Source: Rubrivivax sp. (lineage in GTDB: Bacteria > Pseudomonadota > Gammaproteobacteria > Burkholderiales > Burkholderiaceae_C). From it: a stretch of DNA of 64,000 nt. The stretch covers positions 34,839 through 98,838 of the forward strand of contig SEFA01000013.1 of NCBI GenBank assembly GCA_004210455.1, given 5' to 3'. The notes beneath the pieces are model-generated. The model was not told where the DNA came from, did no database searches, and was given only the letters and a program-made list of their open reading frames with translations. Positions 17,924-27,316 of the stretch are shown here, one piece after another. Every line of letters starts with the position of its first letter. The first letter of the stretch is position 1. The translations under genes were made by a program, and so were the position numbers.

Positions 17924-18133
17924 ATGGTTGAAGGAATGTCGAAACGACTGACCCATGCCGGGTTGAGCGCGGGTGAAGCCGTTGCGATTGCCGACGAAAT
18001 CCAGACAGCAATTTTGGAAGCAATGTTGCAGCGGATGCAGCAGGAGCGCTGGAAGGACTATGTCCTCCTGTTCTTGGTCATCGTGTGCTTCGGGTCCTTC
18101 TTGATTGCTGCGACCAGGCTGTTTGCGCTCTGA
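17924..18133 (+). CDS. small single-pass membrane protein
   Basis: The 69-residue product is preceded by AAGGAG at good spacing. Residues 8-42 are amphipathic helix (LTHAGLSAGEAVAIADEIQTA region) and 46-67 form one membrane segment. The arrangement of a short helix with a Gly-Leu-Ser-x-x-x-Ala pattern before a C-terminal anchor recalls DUF1640-type small proteins, but the match is weak. An intrinsic terminator follows 13 bases after the stop, which supports it being a real, monocistronic gene. Confidence 0.65.
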   Translation: MVEGMSKRLTHAGLSAGEAVAIADEIQTAILEAMLQRMQQERWKDYVLLFLVIVCFGSFLIAATRLFAL

Positions 18134-18146
18134 CTCGACAAGAAAA

Positions 18147-18168
18147 AAGACCGCCCGAGGGCGGTCTT
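18147..18168. terminator. bidirectional intrinsic terminator
   Basis: A perfect ten-base stem AAGACCGCCC / GGGCGGTCTT with a two-base GA spacer lies between two convergent genes. Five A residues directly precede it on the plus strand, giving a T run on the minus strand, and CTTCTTC follows on the plus side. It should stop the small membrane gene from the left and the exported-protein gene from the right. Confidence 0.85.
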
Positions 18169-18225
18169 CTTCATGGTGCCCTCGGATCTTCAGATCGACG
18201 GCGGGGCCGGTGATCAGCCCTGTGT

Positions 18226-19185
18226 TCAGTTCTTCGTCGCGGGCTTCGCCGGCGCCGCCGGCTTCTTCGCTCCCGGCGGCAGCGCCTTGCCGGTGCCGCT
18301 CATGGACATCTCCATGTCCATGCGCATCTTGTTGCCCTGCGGGCCGGCCATGTCCACGCCCATGGTCATCGCCATCGTGCTGCGCAGCATTAGCCGGTCC
18401 GCGAGGCGCAGGTCCATCTTCCCCTTGCCCGCGCCGGTCATCGCGCCCTCCACCGGACCCGCCGGCGCCGACGCGCCCGAGGCCGCCTTCATCGGCGCGG
18501 CGAAGCTCATGTCCATCCGCACGTCCACGTCGAAGGATGCGACGCCCTTGTCCACCGACGTCAGCGTGTACCGGCCCACCAGCTTGCCCGCCTTGCCCGA
18601 GGCCATCGGCAGGTTCATCTCGATCGGCATCTCGATCGTCTCGCCGACCTTCACCGACTTGCCGTTGAACTTGCGCATCCAGTCGAAGCTCTGGTTGAAG
18701 ATCTGCTCCTGCATCTCCTTCGTCAGCGCCTGCGCCTGTCCGGCATTGGGCAGCTGCAGATCGATCTTCTCGAACTGGTCGTCCTTCAGCCGCGCGCTGA
18801 AGCGCACCGGCGGCGTCTGCGGGATCGGCTTGGTTTCGCCCTTGCCGTCGCGCATCTCGCTCTTGAGCGTGGTGACCTCGGCGTTGAGCGTGTAGGCACC
18901 GTCCGCCGCCTTGGCCGTCGTCGACAGGTCCTGGCGCATGCCGACCTTCATCGTGATCGGCATCGAGGCCTTCATCTGCTCCATCTGCGCGCGCTGCTGG
19001 TCCGTCGCGTTGGCCGGCAGCTGCATGGACATGGTCATCTTCATGTCCATCGTGAGATCGACCTGCTGCCGCGTCGACGGCAGCGGCACCATGTTGAGCT
19101 TGACGCTCTCCTGCGCCATCGCCGCCGGAACGGCCACCGCGGCCTGCACGGCCAGCGCCGCGACGAGTGAAAGGATTCGAGCCAT
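18226..19185 (-). CDS. Met-rich exported protein, unknown
   Basis: This 319-residue protein has a signal peptide (MARILSLVAALAVQAAVAVPAAMAQ) and GGGAGA at the ribosome-binding position. The mature chain contains alternating-Met beta strands, for example DLTMDMKMTMSMQL at about 43-56, TMAMTMGVDM, and RMDMEMSMSG near the C-terminus, and ends in a Lys/Pro/Ala tail. Alternating Met on strands can form a hydrophobic or soft-metal-binding face in the periplasm. I do not recognise the family by name. It begins 86 bases after the POT transporter stop and may be cotranscribed. Confidence 0.75.
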   Translation of the reverse strand: MARILSLVAALAVQAAVAVPAAMAQESVKLNMVPLPSTRQQVDLTMDMKMTMSMQLPANATDQQRAQMEQMKASMPITMKVGMRQDLSTTAKAADGAYTLNAEVTTLKSEMRDGKGETKPIPQTPPVRFSARLKDDQFEKIDLQLPNAGQAQALTKEMQEQIFNQSFDWMRKFNGKSVKVGETIEMPIEMNLPMASGKAGKLVGRYTLTSVDKGVASFDVDVRMDMSFAAPMKAASGASAPAGPVEGAMTGAGKGKMDLRLADRLMLRSTMAMTMGVDMAGPQGNKMRMDMEMSMSGTGKALPPGAKKPAAPAKPATKN

Positions 19186-19271
19186 GTCCGTATCTCCCTG
19201 ACCTTGCCTGAAAAACGTGTGTGTGGAACGTGTCTGAAAGCGAGCTTGAACAGCCTGCCTGACGCGGGGCC

Positions 19272-20858
19272 TCAGCCCCGGTAGTTGTCCTGCATCCGGT
19301 ACCCGCGCGCATAGAGCGCGAAGAGCAGCGCCGCCAGCAGCGCGAAGCCGGCGAAGAAGAACATCTGGAACGCCGTGACGCTGGTCCCCGTGGACTGGAT
19401 GTAGGCCGTCACCGCCGCGCCCTTGACGCTGGAGTTGGCCAGCAGCACCCACAGGTTGCCGATCGTCACCGACAGGTTCCAGAAGCTCGTGATCACGCCC
19501 TTCATCGCCAGCGGCGCCTGACTGTAGGCGAACTCCAGGCCGGTCGCCGACACCAGCACTTCGCCCAGGGTGAGCAGCGCGTACGGCAGCACCTGCCAGG
19601 TGATGTCGACCGCGTGACCGCCGTCGATCCACAGCTGCAGGCCGCCGACCACGATCCAGGCGAGGCCCGCGAACGCGATGCCCGCGCCCATGCGGCGCAG
19701 CGCGGTGACCTTCAGGCCCATCCTGGCCAGCAGCGGGTATAGCACGAGGTTGTTGAACGGGATCAGGATCATGACCAGCGCCGGATTCAGCGCCTGCATC
19801 ATCGAGGACTTGAACCACTCCGGCTTGGCCATCTGGTCGGCCTGCAGCACCCAGGTCGAGGCCTTCTGGTCGAACAGGGACCAGAACGGCGTGACCAGCG
19901 CGAACAGCACCAGCAGGCGCAGCACCGTGCGCACGCCTTCGACGGCTTCATCCGGATGCACCGCGCGGGCGCGCTCCAGCTGTATCCAGGCGCCGACGCC
20001 GCCGAATCCCATCACCAGGACCAGCGCCGAACAGAAGGCGATCACGAAGCCGAGGTTGGGCGTCAGCAGCAGCGCGCCGACGGCGAGCACCACGCCCAGG
20101 CCGGCGACGAACAGGCCGCCGCGACCCTGCCCGGGCGCCTGCGACAGCAGCGCCGTGCGCACGACCTTCAGGAAGCCGTGAGGATCGCGGTGCGACGCGC
20201 CGGCCGGCACGTGCGTGTATTTGCGACGGCCGCTCCAGAAGATGACCGTGGCGATGAACATCAGCGCGCCCGGGATGCCGAATGCGACGCTCGCGCCGAA
20301 CTTGTCCAGGAAGATCGGCATCAGCAGCGAGGCGAAGAACGAGCCGAAATTGATGATCCAGTAGAAGGCGTCGAAGACCTTCTGCGCCAGCGTGCGGTTG
20401 CTCTTGTCGAACTGGTCGCCGATGAAGGAACTCACCAGCGGCTTGATGCCGCCGGAGCCCAGCGCGATCAGGAACAGGCCGAAGTAGAAACCGCGCAGGT
20501 TGTCCTCGAAGATCGCCAGGCAGGCGTGTCCGGCGCAGTACACCAGGCTCAGCCAGAAGATGGTGTTGTACTTGCCGAAGAAGCGGTCCGACAGCCAGCC
20601 GCCCAGCAGCGGGAAGAAGTACACGCCGATGACGAAGGTGTGGAACACCTCCTTGGCCTCGCCCTTGCGCAGCGGCTCCGGGATCGCCAGCAGCAGGCTG
20701 GTCATCAGGAACACCGTCAGGATGTTGCGCATCCCGTAGAAGCTGAAACGCTCGCAGCCCTCGTTGGCGATGATGTAGGGGATCTGCGGCGGCATCTTCG
20801 GCGCGGCCTGGGCGCCTGCCGCGTCGCCCGGCTGGGCGGCGATGGTGGACGTGTTCAT
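19272..20858 (-). CDS. POT/PTR2-family proton-coupled peptide transporter
   Basis: The 528-residue protein shows the POT signature near its start, NEGCERFSFYGMRNILTVFL, where the Glu-x-x-Glu-Arg-Phe motif serves proton coupling, and around fourteen hydrophobic segments. These carriers import di- and tripeptides across the inner membrane with protons. The ATG has GGAG upstream. A pair of 17-base direct repeats lies 25-66 bases before the start and could be regulatory. The downstream gene encodes a Met-rich exported protein. Confidence 0.93.
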   Translation of the reverse strand: MNTSTIAAQPGDAAGAQAAPKMPPQIPYIIANEGCERFSFYGMRNILTVFLMTSLLLAIPEPLRKGEAKEVFHTFVIGVYFFPLLGGWLSDRFFGKYNTIFWLSLVYCAGHACLAIFEDNLRGFYFGLFLIALGSGGIKPLVSSFIGDQFDKSNRTLAQKVFDAFYWIINFGSFFASLLMPIFLDKFGASVAFGIPGALMFIATVIFWSGRRKYTHVPAGASHRDPHGFLKVVRTALLSQAPGQGRGGLFVAGLGVVLAVGALLLTPNLGFVIAFCSALVLVMGFGGVGAWIQLERARAVHPDEAVEGVRTVLRLLVLFALVTPFWSLFDQKASTWVLQADQMAKPEWFKSSMMQALNPALVMILIPFNNLVLYPLLARMGLKVTALRRMGAGIAFAGLAWIVVGGLQLWIDGGHAVDITWQVLPYALLTLGEVLVSATGLEFAYSQAPLAMKGVITSFWNLSVTIGNLWVLLANSSVKGAAVTAYIQSTGTSVTAFQMFFFAGFALLAALLFALYARGYRMQDNYRG

Positions 20859-20882
20859 GCGTCTGTCTCCGTCTTGTCGCGG

Positions 20883-20924
20883 GGCGCTTGTGACGTCCCG
20901 ATCGCGAGGCGCTTGTGACGCCCC
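20883..20924. repeat. 17-bp direct repeat before the peptide transporter
   Basis: Two copies of GGCGCTTGTGACGYCCC start 25 bases apart (20883 and 20908) and differ at one base. On the coding strand of the transporter they lie shortly upstream of the ATG. The spacing of about two and a half helical turns would suit a regulator binding tandem sites, but a small sequence duplication explains it equally well. Confidence 0.5.
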
Positions 20925-20957
20925 AAAAGGAAAGCCGCCGGGCGTGCCTCGGCGGCT
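20924..20957 (-). terminator. intrinsic terminator downstream of rne
   Basis: On the minus strand an eight-base stem AGCCGCCG / CGGCGGCT with a nine-base loop is followed by TTTCCTTTT. It lies 156 bases after the rne stop codon, beyond the pair of REP-like elements, and before the peptide transporter start. The interrupted T run makes it moderate in strength. Confidence 0.6.
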
Positions 20958-21004
20958 GTCGTGTTCTGGCTTGGAAGGATCCGGTTTTCACCGCCCTTCT
21001 TGAG

Positions 21005-21098
21005 CCCCTCTCCCGCACTGCGGGAGAGGGGTTGGGGTGAGGGTGGTGGCAGTGCGCCGACCCTCACCCCCCGCCCTCTCCCGCGGTCCGGGAGAGGG
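21005..21098. repeat. inverted pair of REP-like elements
   Basis: Two copies of the element CCTCTCCCGC-n-GCGGGAGAGG plus a flanking GGGGTGAGGG face each other head-to-head (21005-21043 and 21060-21098). Each is itself a hairpin. The same element appears again as an inverted pair near 42882-43039. Such BIME-like pairs sit at the 3' ends of genes and can stabilise mRNA; this one lies directly after rne. Confidence 0.8.
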
Positions 21099-21112
21099 AG
21101 TTCATGCCGTGA

Positions 21113-24100
21113 TCAAGCTTCGAAGGGAAGTTTGATCTGGTTGAGGTCCTTGCGGGTCTCGACCAGGACCAGCGGGCCGTCGTCGACCACCACCACCGGA
21201 GCGGGCTCGCGGCCCAGCGGCGCGGCGGCCGGCTCGGCAGCGATCGCAGCCTTGGCGGCAGCAATCTTGTCGGCGTCGCTGTTGACCCAGACCAGACCGG
21301 CGCCTTCGGCGACAGCGCTGAGCTCGGTCATCGGCAGCTCGAAGCGTGCGACCGGAGCCGGAGCAGCCACCGGAGCAGCAGCCACCGGAGCGGCAACCAC
21401 TGGCGCAGCAACAGGAGCCGGAGCGGCGGCAATGGAAGCCGGGGCAGGGGCCTGGGCCGGAGCCGGCGTCGGCGCGGCGGCCGCCACCGGCGCTTGCACC
21501 GGAGCCTGCTTCGGCTCGTCGCCCAGTTCCAGCTGACGCGGGGATGCGCCGGCGTCCAGCACGATGCCGTCCAGCGCGGCGACAGCCGGCGTGGCGGCGA
21601 CCTCACCGTCGGCGGTCACGCCGTCGGCCGGTGCACCTTCGCCTTCGCGACGGTCACGGCGATAACGGTCGCGACCACGGCCACGACGGCGGCCTTGGCC
21701 TTCGCCGCCTTCCGCACCTTCTTCACCCACCGGGGCTTCACCGTCGACCACCGCAGCGGCGGCGGAACCGGCGCCTTCGGTGAACGAGGACTCGCCGGAC
21801 TGGGCCTGGCCTTCGACCAACGTGCCTTCGACCTGCTCCGCGCCCTCGACGCCTTCACCGCGATCGCGGTTGCCGCGACGACGACGACGACGGCCTTGAC
21901 GCTCGTCACCGGCTTCGCCCAGGGGCGCTTCCAGCGGCTGCGTGTCGGCGAACGCGATCGGCGATTCGACGTTGGCGGCTTCCGTGCCGGCCAGGGCGCT
22001 CAGTTGCTCCTGCGAGCCGTCAGCCGGACGTTCCTCGCGGCGGCGGCGGCCTTCGCCACGCTCGCCCCGATCACCGCGCTCTGCACGTTCACCCCGTTCC
22101 GGACGATCGCCACGCTCAGGACGGTCACCGCGTTCGGTGCGCTCCTGACGCGGCGCGCCATCGACTGCCTGTTCCGGCTTGTCGGCGCGATCGCTGCGAC
22201 GCGGACGGTCACCGCCGCGCTCGCCACGTTCACCGCCGCGTTCACCGCGTTCGGCACGATCGCCACGTTCAGCGCGTTCACCACCGCGCTCGGCACGGTC
22301 ACCACGTTCGGCGCGCTCGCCACGTTCCGGACGCTCGCCGCGACCTTCCTGCTGCGGCTTGCCTTCGCTGCGCGGCTTGCCGTCGCGGGCCTTCTGTTCA
22401 CCGCGCTCGCCGCGTTCGCCGCCAGCGCGTTCGCCACGCTCACCGCGTTCGCCACGGCGGTTGCGATCGCCGCCGCGGCCGCGATCACCACCGCGTTCGC
22501 CGCGCTCACCACGGTCACCGCGTTCGCCACGTTCCTTCTTGGCGGGCTCGGCCGCCTTGGCCGCGGGGGCCGGTGCCGGCGCGGGCGCCGGTTCTGCACC
22601 GAACAGGCTCTTGATCCAGCCGAAGAAACCACCGCCAGCGGCCACGGGCGCGGCCGGCGCAGGTGCCGCCACCGGAGCGGCAGCCACCGGCTCGACGGCC
22701 TTGGGCGCGGGCGCGACCGGCATCGGGGCCGGCTGCTCCGGCAGGATGCCCTTGATCAGCGGCTCCTGCTTGTTCTTCTTCTCGGCGCCGCGGCGGGTGA
22801 TGCTTTCCTCTTCCTGCTGCTCCTCGATCATCGTGTAGCTCGCCTGCAGGTTCTCCAGGCGGGGATCGTCGTGGCGCAGGCGCTCGAGCTTGTAGTTCGG
22901 CGTGTCGAGGTGACGGTTGGGCACCAGCAGCACGGTCACGCGCTGCTTGAGCTCGATCTTGGTGATCTCGGTGCGCTTCTCGTTCAGCAGGAACGAGGTC
23001 ACTTCCACCGGCACCTGCACGTGCACGGCGGCGGTGTTGTCCTTCATGGACTCTTCCTGGACCATGCGCAGGATCTGCAGCGCGGAGGACTCCGTGTCGC
23101 GGATGTGGCCGGTGCCGTTGCAGCGCGGGCAGGTGATGTGGCTGCCTTCGCTCAGCGCCGGGCGCAGGCGCTGGCGGCTCAGTTCCAGCAGGCCGAACTT
23201 GCTGATCGAGCTGAACTGCACGCGGGCGCGGTCCTGGCGCAGCGCGTCGCGCAGGCGCTGTTCGACCTCGCGGCGGTTCTTGGACTCCTCCATGTCGATG
23301 AAGTCGACCACGATCAGGCCGCCCAGGTCCCGCAGACGCATCTGGCGCGCGATCTCGTCGGCGGCTTCCAGGTTGGTGCGGGTGGCGGTCTCCTCGATGT
23401 CGCCGCCGCGGGTGGCGCGCGCCGAGTTCACGTCCACCGAGACCAGCGCCTCGGTGTGGTCGATCACGATGGCGCCGCCCGACGGCAGGTTCACCGTGCG
23501 GCTGAAGGCCGTCTCGATCTGGTGTTCGATCTGGAAGCGGCTGAACAGCGGCGCGTCGTCGCGGTAGCGCTTGACCTTGTGCGCCGTCTCCGGCATCACG
23601 TGCGACATGAACTGGTGGGCCTGTTCGAAGATGTCGTCCGTGTCGATCAGGATCTCGCCGATGTCGGCGGTGAAGTAGTCGCGGATCGCGCGGATCACCA
23701 GCGACGACTCCTGATAGATCAGGAAGGCGCCCTTGCCGCCCGACGCTTCGTCGATGGCGGTCCAGAGCTTGAGCATGTAGTTCAGGTCCCACTGCAGCTC
23801 GGCCGCGGAACGGCCGATGCCGGCGGTGCGGGCGATCAGCGACATGCCCTTCGGGTACTCGAGCTGGTCGAGCGCGTCCTTCAGCTCTTCGCGGTCCTCG
23901 CCCTCGATGCGGCGCGAGACGCCGCCGCCGCGCGGGTTGTTGGGCATCAGCACCAGGTAGCGGCCGGCCAGCGACACGAAGGTCGTCAGGGCGGCGCCCT
24001 TGTTGCCGCGCTCTTCCTTCTCGACCTGGACCAGCAGCTCCTGGCCTTCCTTGATCACGTCCTGGATCTTGGCGGAGCGCACGTCGGCGCCTTCGCGGAA

Positions 24101-24331
24101 GTACTGGCGCGAGATCTCCTTGAACGGCAGGAAGCCGTGGCGGTCCTCGCCGTAATCCACGAAGCAGGCTTCCAGCGACGGCTCGACGCGCGTCACGACC
24201 GCCTTGTAGATGTTGCCCTTGCGCTGTTCGCGGCCCTCGATCTCGGTCTCGAAGTCCAACAGCTTCTGTCCATCGACGATGGCCAGGCGACGCTCTTCCT
24301 GCTGCGTCGCGTTGATCAGCATGCGTTTCAT
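21113..24331 (-). CDS. rne: ribonuclease E
   Basis: The 1072-residue protein starts [21 protein letters not shown], as expected for RNase E. The S1 domain covers about 35-120, the 5'-sensor and catalytic domain follow, with metal-binding Asp300 (DVNSAR) and Asp343 (VVDFIDM) at the same 43-residue spacing as E. coli Asp303/Asp346. The zinc link is C401-PR-C404 ([10 protein letters not shown]). From about 590 to 770 there are many Arg-Gly-Glu/Asp repeats ([10 protein letters not shown]), then an acidic and Arg-rich segment and a Pro/Ala-rich tail ending LPFEA; these are natively disordered RNA- and partner-binding regions. It cuts single-stranded mRNA and organises the degradosome. GGAGGAGAAC precedes the start, and a long leader is available for autoregulation. 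Confidence 0.97.
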   Translation of the reverse strand: MKRMLINATQQEERRLAIVDGQKLLDFETEIEGREQRKGNIYKAVVTRVEPSLEACFVDYGEDRHGFLPFKEISRQYFREGADVRSAKIQDVIKEGQELLVQVEKEERGNKGAALTTFVSLAGRYLVLMPNNPRGGGVSRRIEGEDREELKDALDQLEYPKGMSLIARTAGIGRSAAELQWDLNYMLKLWTAIDEASGGKGAFLIYQESSLVIRAIRDYFTADIGEILIDTDDIFEQAHQFMSHVMPETAHKVKRYRDDAPLFSRFQIEHQIETAFSRTVNLPSGGAIVIDHTEALVSVDVNSARATRGGDIEETATRTNLEAADEIARQMRLRDLGGLIVVDFIDMEESKNRREVEQRLRDALRQDRARVQFSSISKFGLLELSRQRLRPALSEGSHITCPRCNGTGHIRDTESSALQILRMVQEESMKDNTAAVHVQVPVEVTSFLLNEKRTEITKIELKQRVTVLLVPNRHLDTPNYKLERLRHDDPRLENLQASYTMIEEQQEEESITRRGAEKKNKQEPLIKGILPEQPAPMPVAPAPKAVEPVAAAPVAAPAPAAPVAAGGGFFGWIKSLFGAEPAPAPAPAPAAKAAEPAKKERGERGDRGERGERGGDRGRGGDRNRRGERGERGERAGGERGERGEQKARDGKPRSEGKPQQEGRGERPERGERAERGDRAERGGERAERGDRAERGERGGERGERGGDRPRRSDRADKPEQAVDGAPRQERTERGDRPERGDRPERGERAERGDRGERGEGRRRREERPADGSQEQLSALAGTEAANVESPIAFADTQPLEAPLGEAGDERQGRRRRRRGNRDRGEGVEGAEQVEGTLVEGQAQSGESSFTEGAGSAAAAVVDGEAPVGEEGAEGGEGQGRRRGRGRDRYRRDRREGEGAPADGVTADGEVAATPAVAALDGIVLDAGASPRQLELGDEPKQAPVQAPVAAAAPTPAPAQAPAPASIAAAPAPVAAPVVAAPVAAAPVAAPAPVARFELPMTELSAVAEGAGLVWVNSDADKIAAAKAAIAAEPAAAPLGREPAPVVVVDDGPLVLVETRKDLNQIKLPFEA

Positions 24332-24985
24332 CAGTTCTCCTCCACGCCAGGGCCTTGCCGCTGACGCGCGTGCTTCAGAACCGCCGCCGGTGGGTCACCG
24401 GCGGGCGATTCGACCGATGCACGAGAAACACGAAAGAACCAATGAAAGGATCGCCCTGGACTGCAAATCGAACGGCTCGTTGGCCGTTCAGCGATGCAGC
24501 GTTGGCGCGTGCGCCGCAGGCCCCGGGTCGGCTGTCTTGGTCCTCAAGCGCGCCGACTGAGGCGCGACCCGACCACGGCCGGAGCCTGGCGTGTGGACGA
24601 AGCCAACACGCGCTCGCAAGCGGCGGGGGGTGGAATGGACCGAAGAAAACATCCGGAATCGGAGCCTGGGTGCTGACGTCAGCGCCGGGGCCTTGCAGCC
24701 CGTCTTCTGACGTCGTGAAACCTTGTTGTACTGCCCGCGCCGCCTGCCGACATCCTGGAATGCGACCGGCCTCGCGGGCATGGTTCTGACGATGTTGCTC
24801 TGCCGTCCGGCCTCGGTGACTGCCCGCTCGCTTTGGGAAGCGGGCCCGACATCGATGACCTGACGTTGCATCACCAAAAGTGATGAGCAGCCTACTCACA
24901 ATCGCTGCTCACTGCCACGTTCTCGCCGACCTCGGACGCGTGCGTCCGAGTAAAATGAGAAAAATCAAATACTTAGAACGGAAAC
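24332..24985. promoter_or_regulatory. shared rne/rluC upstream region
   Basis: This 654-base gap holds both promoters of the divergent rne and rluC genes. In other proteobacteria rne has a long structured 5' leader through which RNase E controls its own mRNA, and the space here allows one. Visible elements are GCTGACGTCAGC (24672-24683), ATCAC-n5-GTGAT (24871-24885), TGAGCAGC-n12-GCTGCTCA (24885-24912) and a stronger palindrome listed separately. A TAAAAT at 24952-24957 could be the rluC -10 box, without a convincing -35. No open reading frame in it looks real. Confidence 0.55.
24932..24951. promoter_or_regulatory. 20-bp palindrome before rluC
   Basis: CTCGGACGC-GT-GCGTCCGAG has perfect nine-base arms around a two-base centre. 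It ends 34 bases before the rluC GTG and is followed by an A/T-rich stretch with TAAAAT. It could be an operator overlapping the rluC promoter or a hairpin in the leader; the tiny spacer favours protein binding over a stable RNA loop. Confidence 0.55.
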
Positions 24986-26131
24986 GTGGCAAGCAGCATT
25001 ATAGGGGCTAAAGCCCGCAAGGCCGCCCCAGGGACTGCCCGCAGTGCCGCGAGGGGCGCCGCGCCCCCCCAGGCCCGGTCGCCGGCCCCGGCTGCGCCCG
25101 CGGCGTCGGCCGTGCCGTCAACCGCGGCGCCGGTCACGCCGGCCCAGGTCCGTCAATTGACCGTCGACGAGGGCTCCGCCGGACAGCGGCTGGACAACTT
25201 CCTGATCCGTGAACTGAAGGGCGCGCCCAAGACGCTGGTCTACCGGATCATCCGGTCCGGCGAGGTGCGCATCAACAAGGGCCGCTGCAGCGCCGACTCG
25301 CGGCTGGAAGTCGGCGACGTCGTGCGCGTGCCGCCGGTCCGGCTGGCGGAGAAGCCGGCGGACCAGGCCGCCGCCGTGCCGGCCCGCGAGTTCCCGGTCG
25401 TCTTCGAGGACGACCACCTGATCGTCGTCGACAAGCCCGCCGGCGTGGCGGTGCACGGCGGCTCGGGCGTGAGCTTCGGCGTGATCGAGCAGCTGCGCCG
25501 CGCCCGCCCGCAGGCGAAGTTCCTGGAGCTGGTGCACCGGCTGGACAAGGAAACCTCCGGCCTGCTGATGATCGCCAAGAAGCGCAGCGCGCTGACCCAC
25601 CTGCAGGACCAGTTGCGCGACCGCGAGACCGGCAAGACCTACGCGGCGCTGGTGAGCGGGATGTGGTCCAGAAGCAGGAAGGTCGTGGACGTCCCGCTGC
25701 TGAAGTTCGTCGGCAGCGACGGCGAGCGCTGGGTGAGGGCGGTGCCCGATCCCAAGGATCCGCAGGCGGAGCAGGCCAAGCGATCCATCAGTCTGGTGAA
25801 GGTGGTGGAAGCCTATTCAGGCGACAGCAAGGGGGCCGCCGCCGCCGCCGGCTACAGCCTGCTCGACGTCACGATCAAGACCGGCCGCACGCACCAGATC
25901 CGGGTCCACCTGGCTCACGAGGGCCATGCGATCGTCGGGGATCCCAAGTACGGCGACTTCGAGGCCAACCGCCTGATCGCGCGCGGCGCGCTGCGCTTCG
26001 ACCGGATGTTCCTGCATGCGCGGCTGCTGCGCGTCGTGCACCCCGCGACCGGCGACACCTTGACCCTGGAGGCGCCCTTGCCGCCGGAGTGCGAGAAACT
26101 CCTGGCCGCGCTGCGTCGTCCGGCGTACTGA
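24986..26131 (+). CDS. rluC: 23S rRNA pseudouridine synthase RluC
   Basis: The 381-residue protein has an Ala/Pro-rich extension of about 53 residues, then an S4 RNA-binding domain (EGSAGQRLDNFLIRELKGAP through RIIRSGEVRINKGR, about 59-105), then the RluA-type catalytic domain with Asp187 in HRLDKETSG. A later LDVTIKTGRTHQIRVHLAH is the conserved substrate-site motif. RluC converts three uridines in helix 80/90-region 23S rRNA to pseudouridine. The GTG start has weak GGAA upstream; a shorter start inside the low-complexity extension is possible. Location next to divergent rne is the standard arrangement. Confidence 0.95.
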   Translation: MASSIIGAKARKAAPGTARSAARGAAPPQARSPAPAAPAASAVPSTAAPVTPAQVRQLTVDEGSAGQRLDNFLIRELKGAPKTLVYRIIRSGEVRINKGRCSADSRLEVGDVVRVPPVRLAEKPADQAAAVPAREFPVVFEDDHLIVVDKPAGVAVHGGSGVSFGVIEQLRRARPQAKFLELVHRLDKETSGLLMIAKKRSALTHLQDQLRDRETGKTYAALVSGMWSRSRKVVDVPLLKFVGSDGERWVRAVPDPKDPQAEQAKRSISLVKVVEAYSGDSKGAAAAAGYSLLDVTIKTGRTHQIRVHLAHEGHAIVGDPKYGDFEANRLIARGALRFDRMFLHARLLRVVHPATGDTLTLEAPLPPECEKLLAALRRPAY

Positions 26132-26185
26132 CGCCCGATGCGCGACGACCGACGACCGACGACCTGACGCCTTTTGCGGACCGCC

Positions 26186-26842
26186 ATGCCTCAACGCTTC
26201 GACCTGATCGTGTTCGACTGGGACGGCACCTTGTTCGACTCCACCGCGCTGATCGTGAACTGCATGCAGCGCGCAGCGGCCGACCTCGGCCTGGAGCCGC
26301 CGTCCCGCGAACACGCCGCCTACGTCATCGGCATGGGCCTGATCGAGGCGTTGCAGTACGCGCTGCCGGGCCTGGACCCGGCGCGGTATCCGGAACTCGG
26401 CCAGCGCTACCGCCATCACTACTTCGCATCGGCGCACGAGGTGACCTTGTTCGACGGCGTGCCCGGGCTGCTGAGCGAGCTGAAGGCGCGACACCACTGG
26501 CTGGCCGTCGCGACCGGCAAGAGCCGGCGCGGGTTGGACGAGGCGCTGGCCGCCGTGGACATGAAGACGCTGTTCGACGGCACCCGCACCGCGGACGAGA
26601 CGGCCGGCAAGCCGAACCCGCAGATGCTGCTGGAGCTGATGCGCGAGTTCGGCGTCGAGCCCGAACGCACGCTGATGATCGGCGACACCACGCACGACCT
26701 GCAGCTGGCGCGCAATGCCGGCTGCCCGGCGGTGGCGGTCACCTACGGCGCGCATGAACACGAATCGCTGCGCGGCTTCGAGCCGCTGCTGGTCGCGCAC
26801 GACGTCCCGACGCTGCGCGACTGGCTGCTGGCCAACGCCTGA
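26186..26842 (+). CDS. HAD-family hydrolase (phosphoglycolate phosphatase-like)
   Basis: The 218-residue enzyme starts MPQRFDLIVFDWDGTLFDST with nucleophile Asp11 and acid Asp13 in DWDGT. The later ATGKSRRGL gives motif II/III residues and MIGDTTHDLQLARNAG holds the metal-binding Asp pair of motif IV. It has a helical cap between motifs I and II. The family (HAD-IA) removes phosphate from small molecules; in many betaproteobacteria this gene directly follows rluC. The exact substrate is open. Confidence 0.92.
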   Translation: MPQRFDLIVFDWDGTLFDSTALIVNCMQRAAADLGLEPPSREHAAYVIGMGLIEALQYALPGLDPARYPELGQRYRHHYFASAHEVTLFDGVPGLLSELKARHHWLAVATGKSRRGLDEALAAVDMKTLFDGTRTADETAGKPNPQMLLELMREFGVEPERTLMIGDTTHDLQLARNAGCPAVAVTYGAHEHESLRGFEPLLVAHDVPTLRDWLLANA

Positions 26843-26915
26843 TGCGCCGCCCGAGCTCTCGCCGATCCCTCCCCGCGCCCTTTCCGATCCCTCCCGCTTC
26901 CCGGATCCTTTCCGC

Positions 26916-27302
26916 ATGACGTCCGAGCAAGACCTGCCCCCGGTGCCGCTGTGCGCCTCCTCCGAACTGGAGGAGCGCGGCCGCGCGCACACCTTCGACG
27001 TGCTGCAGTTCCGCCAGCCGGCGACGGCCTTCGCGCTGCGTTTCGACGGCAAGGTCGTCGCCTACCTCAACCGCTGCGCGCACGTGCCGACCGAGATGGA
27101 CTGGCAGGAAGGCGAGTTCCTGGACAGCAAGAAGGAATACATCATCTGCAGCATCCACGGCGCGGTGTATCACCCGCGGGACGGGCGCTGCGTGACCGGC
27201 ATGTGCGGCCGTTTCGGCCTGACCAAGCTTGACGTGCGCGAGCAGGACGGCCAGGTCTTCTGGTATCCCTCCCGCGACACGCGCCCCGTGTTCGAGGATT
27301 GA
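26916..27302 (+). CDS. Rieske-type [2Fe-2S] protein
   Basis: The 128-residue protein has the cluster-binding pair C54-x-H56 (NRCAHVP) and C78-x-x-H81 (CSIHGAVYHP). This matches stand-alone Rieske proteins that pass electrons to oxygenases or reductases, not the respiratory bc1 subunit, since there is no membrane anchor. It sits between the HAD phosphatase and the SppA-like peptidase in one direction, an order seen in other Burkholderiales. The electron partner is unknown. Confidence 0.92.
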   Translation: MTSEQDLPPVPLCASSELEERGRAHTFDVLQFRQPATAFALRFDGKVVAYLNRCAHVPTEMDWQEGEFLDSKKEYIICSIHGAVYHPRDGRCVTGMCGRFGLTKLDVREQDGQVFWYPSRDTRPVFED

Positions 27303-27316
27303 GTTTCGAGGATTGC

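Noticed and set aside
22030..22540. Regular short DNA repeats suggesting a CRISPR or satellite
   Set aside because: The period is that of codons for ERGERG-type protein repeats inside rne; there are no constant repeats with unique spacers.
21494..24364. 956-codon open frame antisense to rne
   Set aside because: It mirrors RNase E codons, especially the repeated Arg/Gly/Glu region. Long antisense frames are normal in 70% GC DNA, and the product has no domain or plausible start context.
24672..24683. GCTGACGTCAGC palindrome as a CRE-like operator
   Set aside because: Twelve-base palindromes of this kind occur by chance in GC-rich DNA, and it lies well inside the probable rne leader rather than at a promoter.
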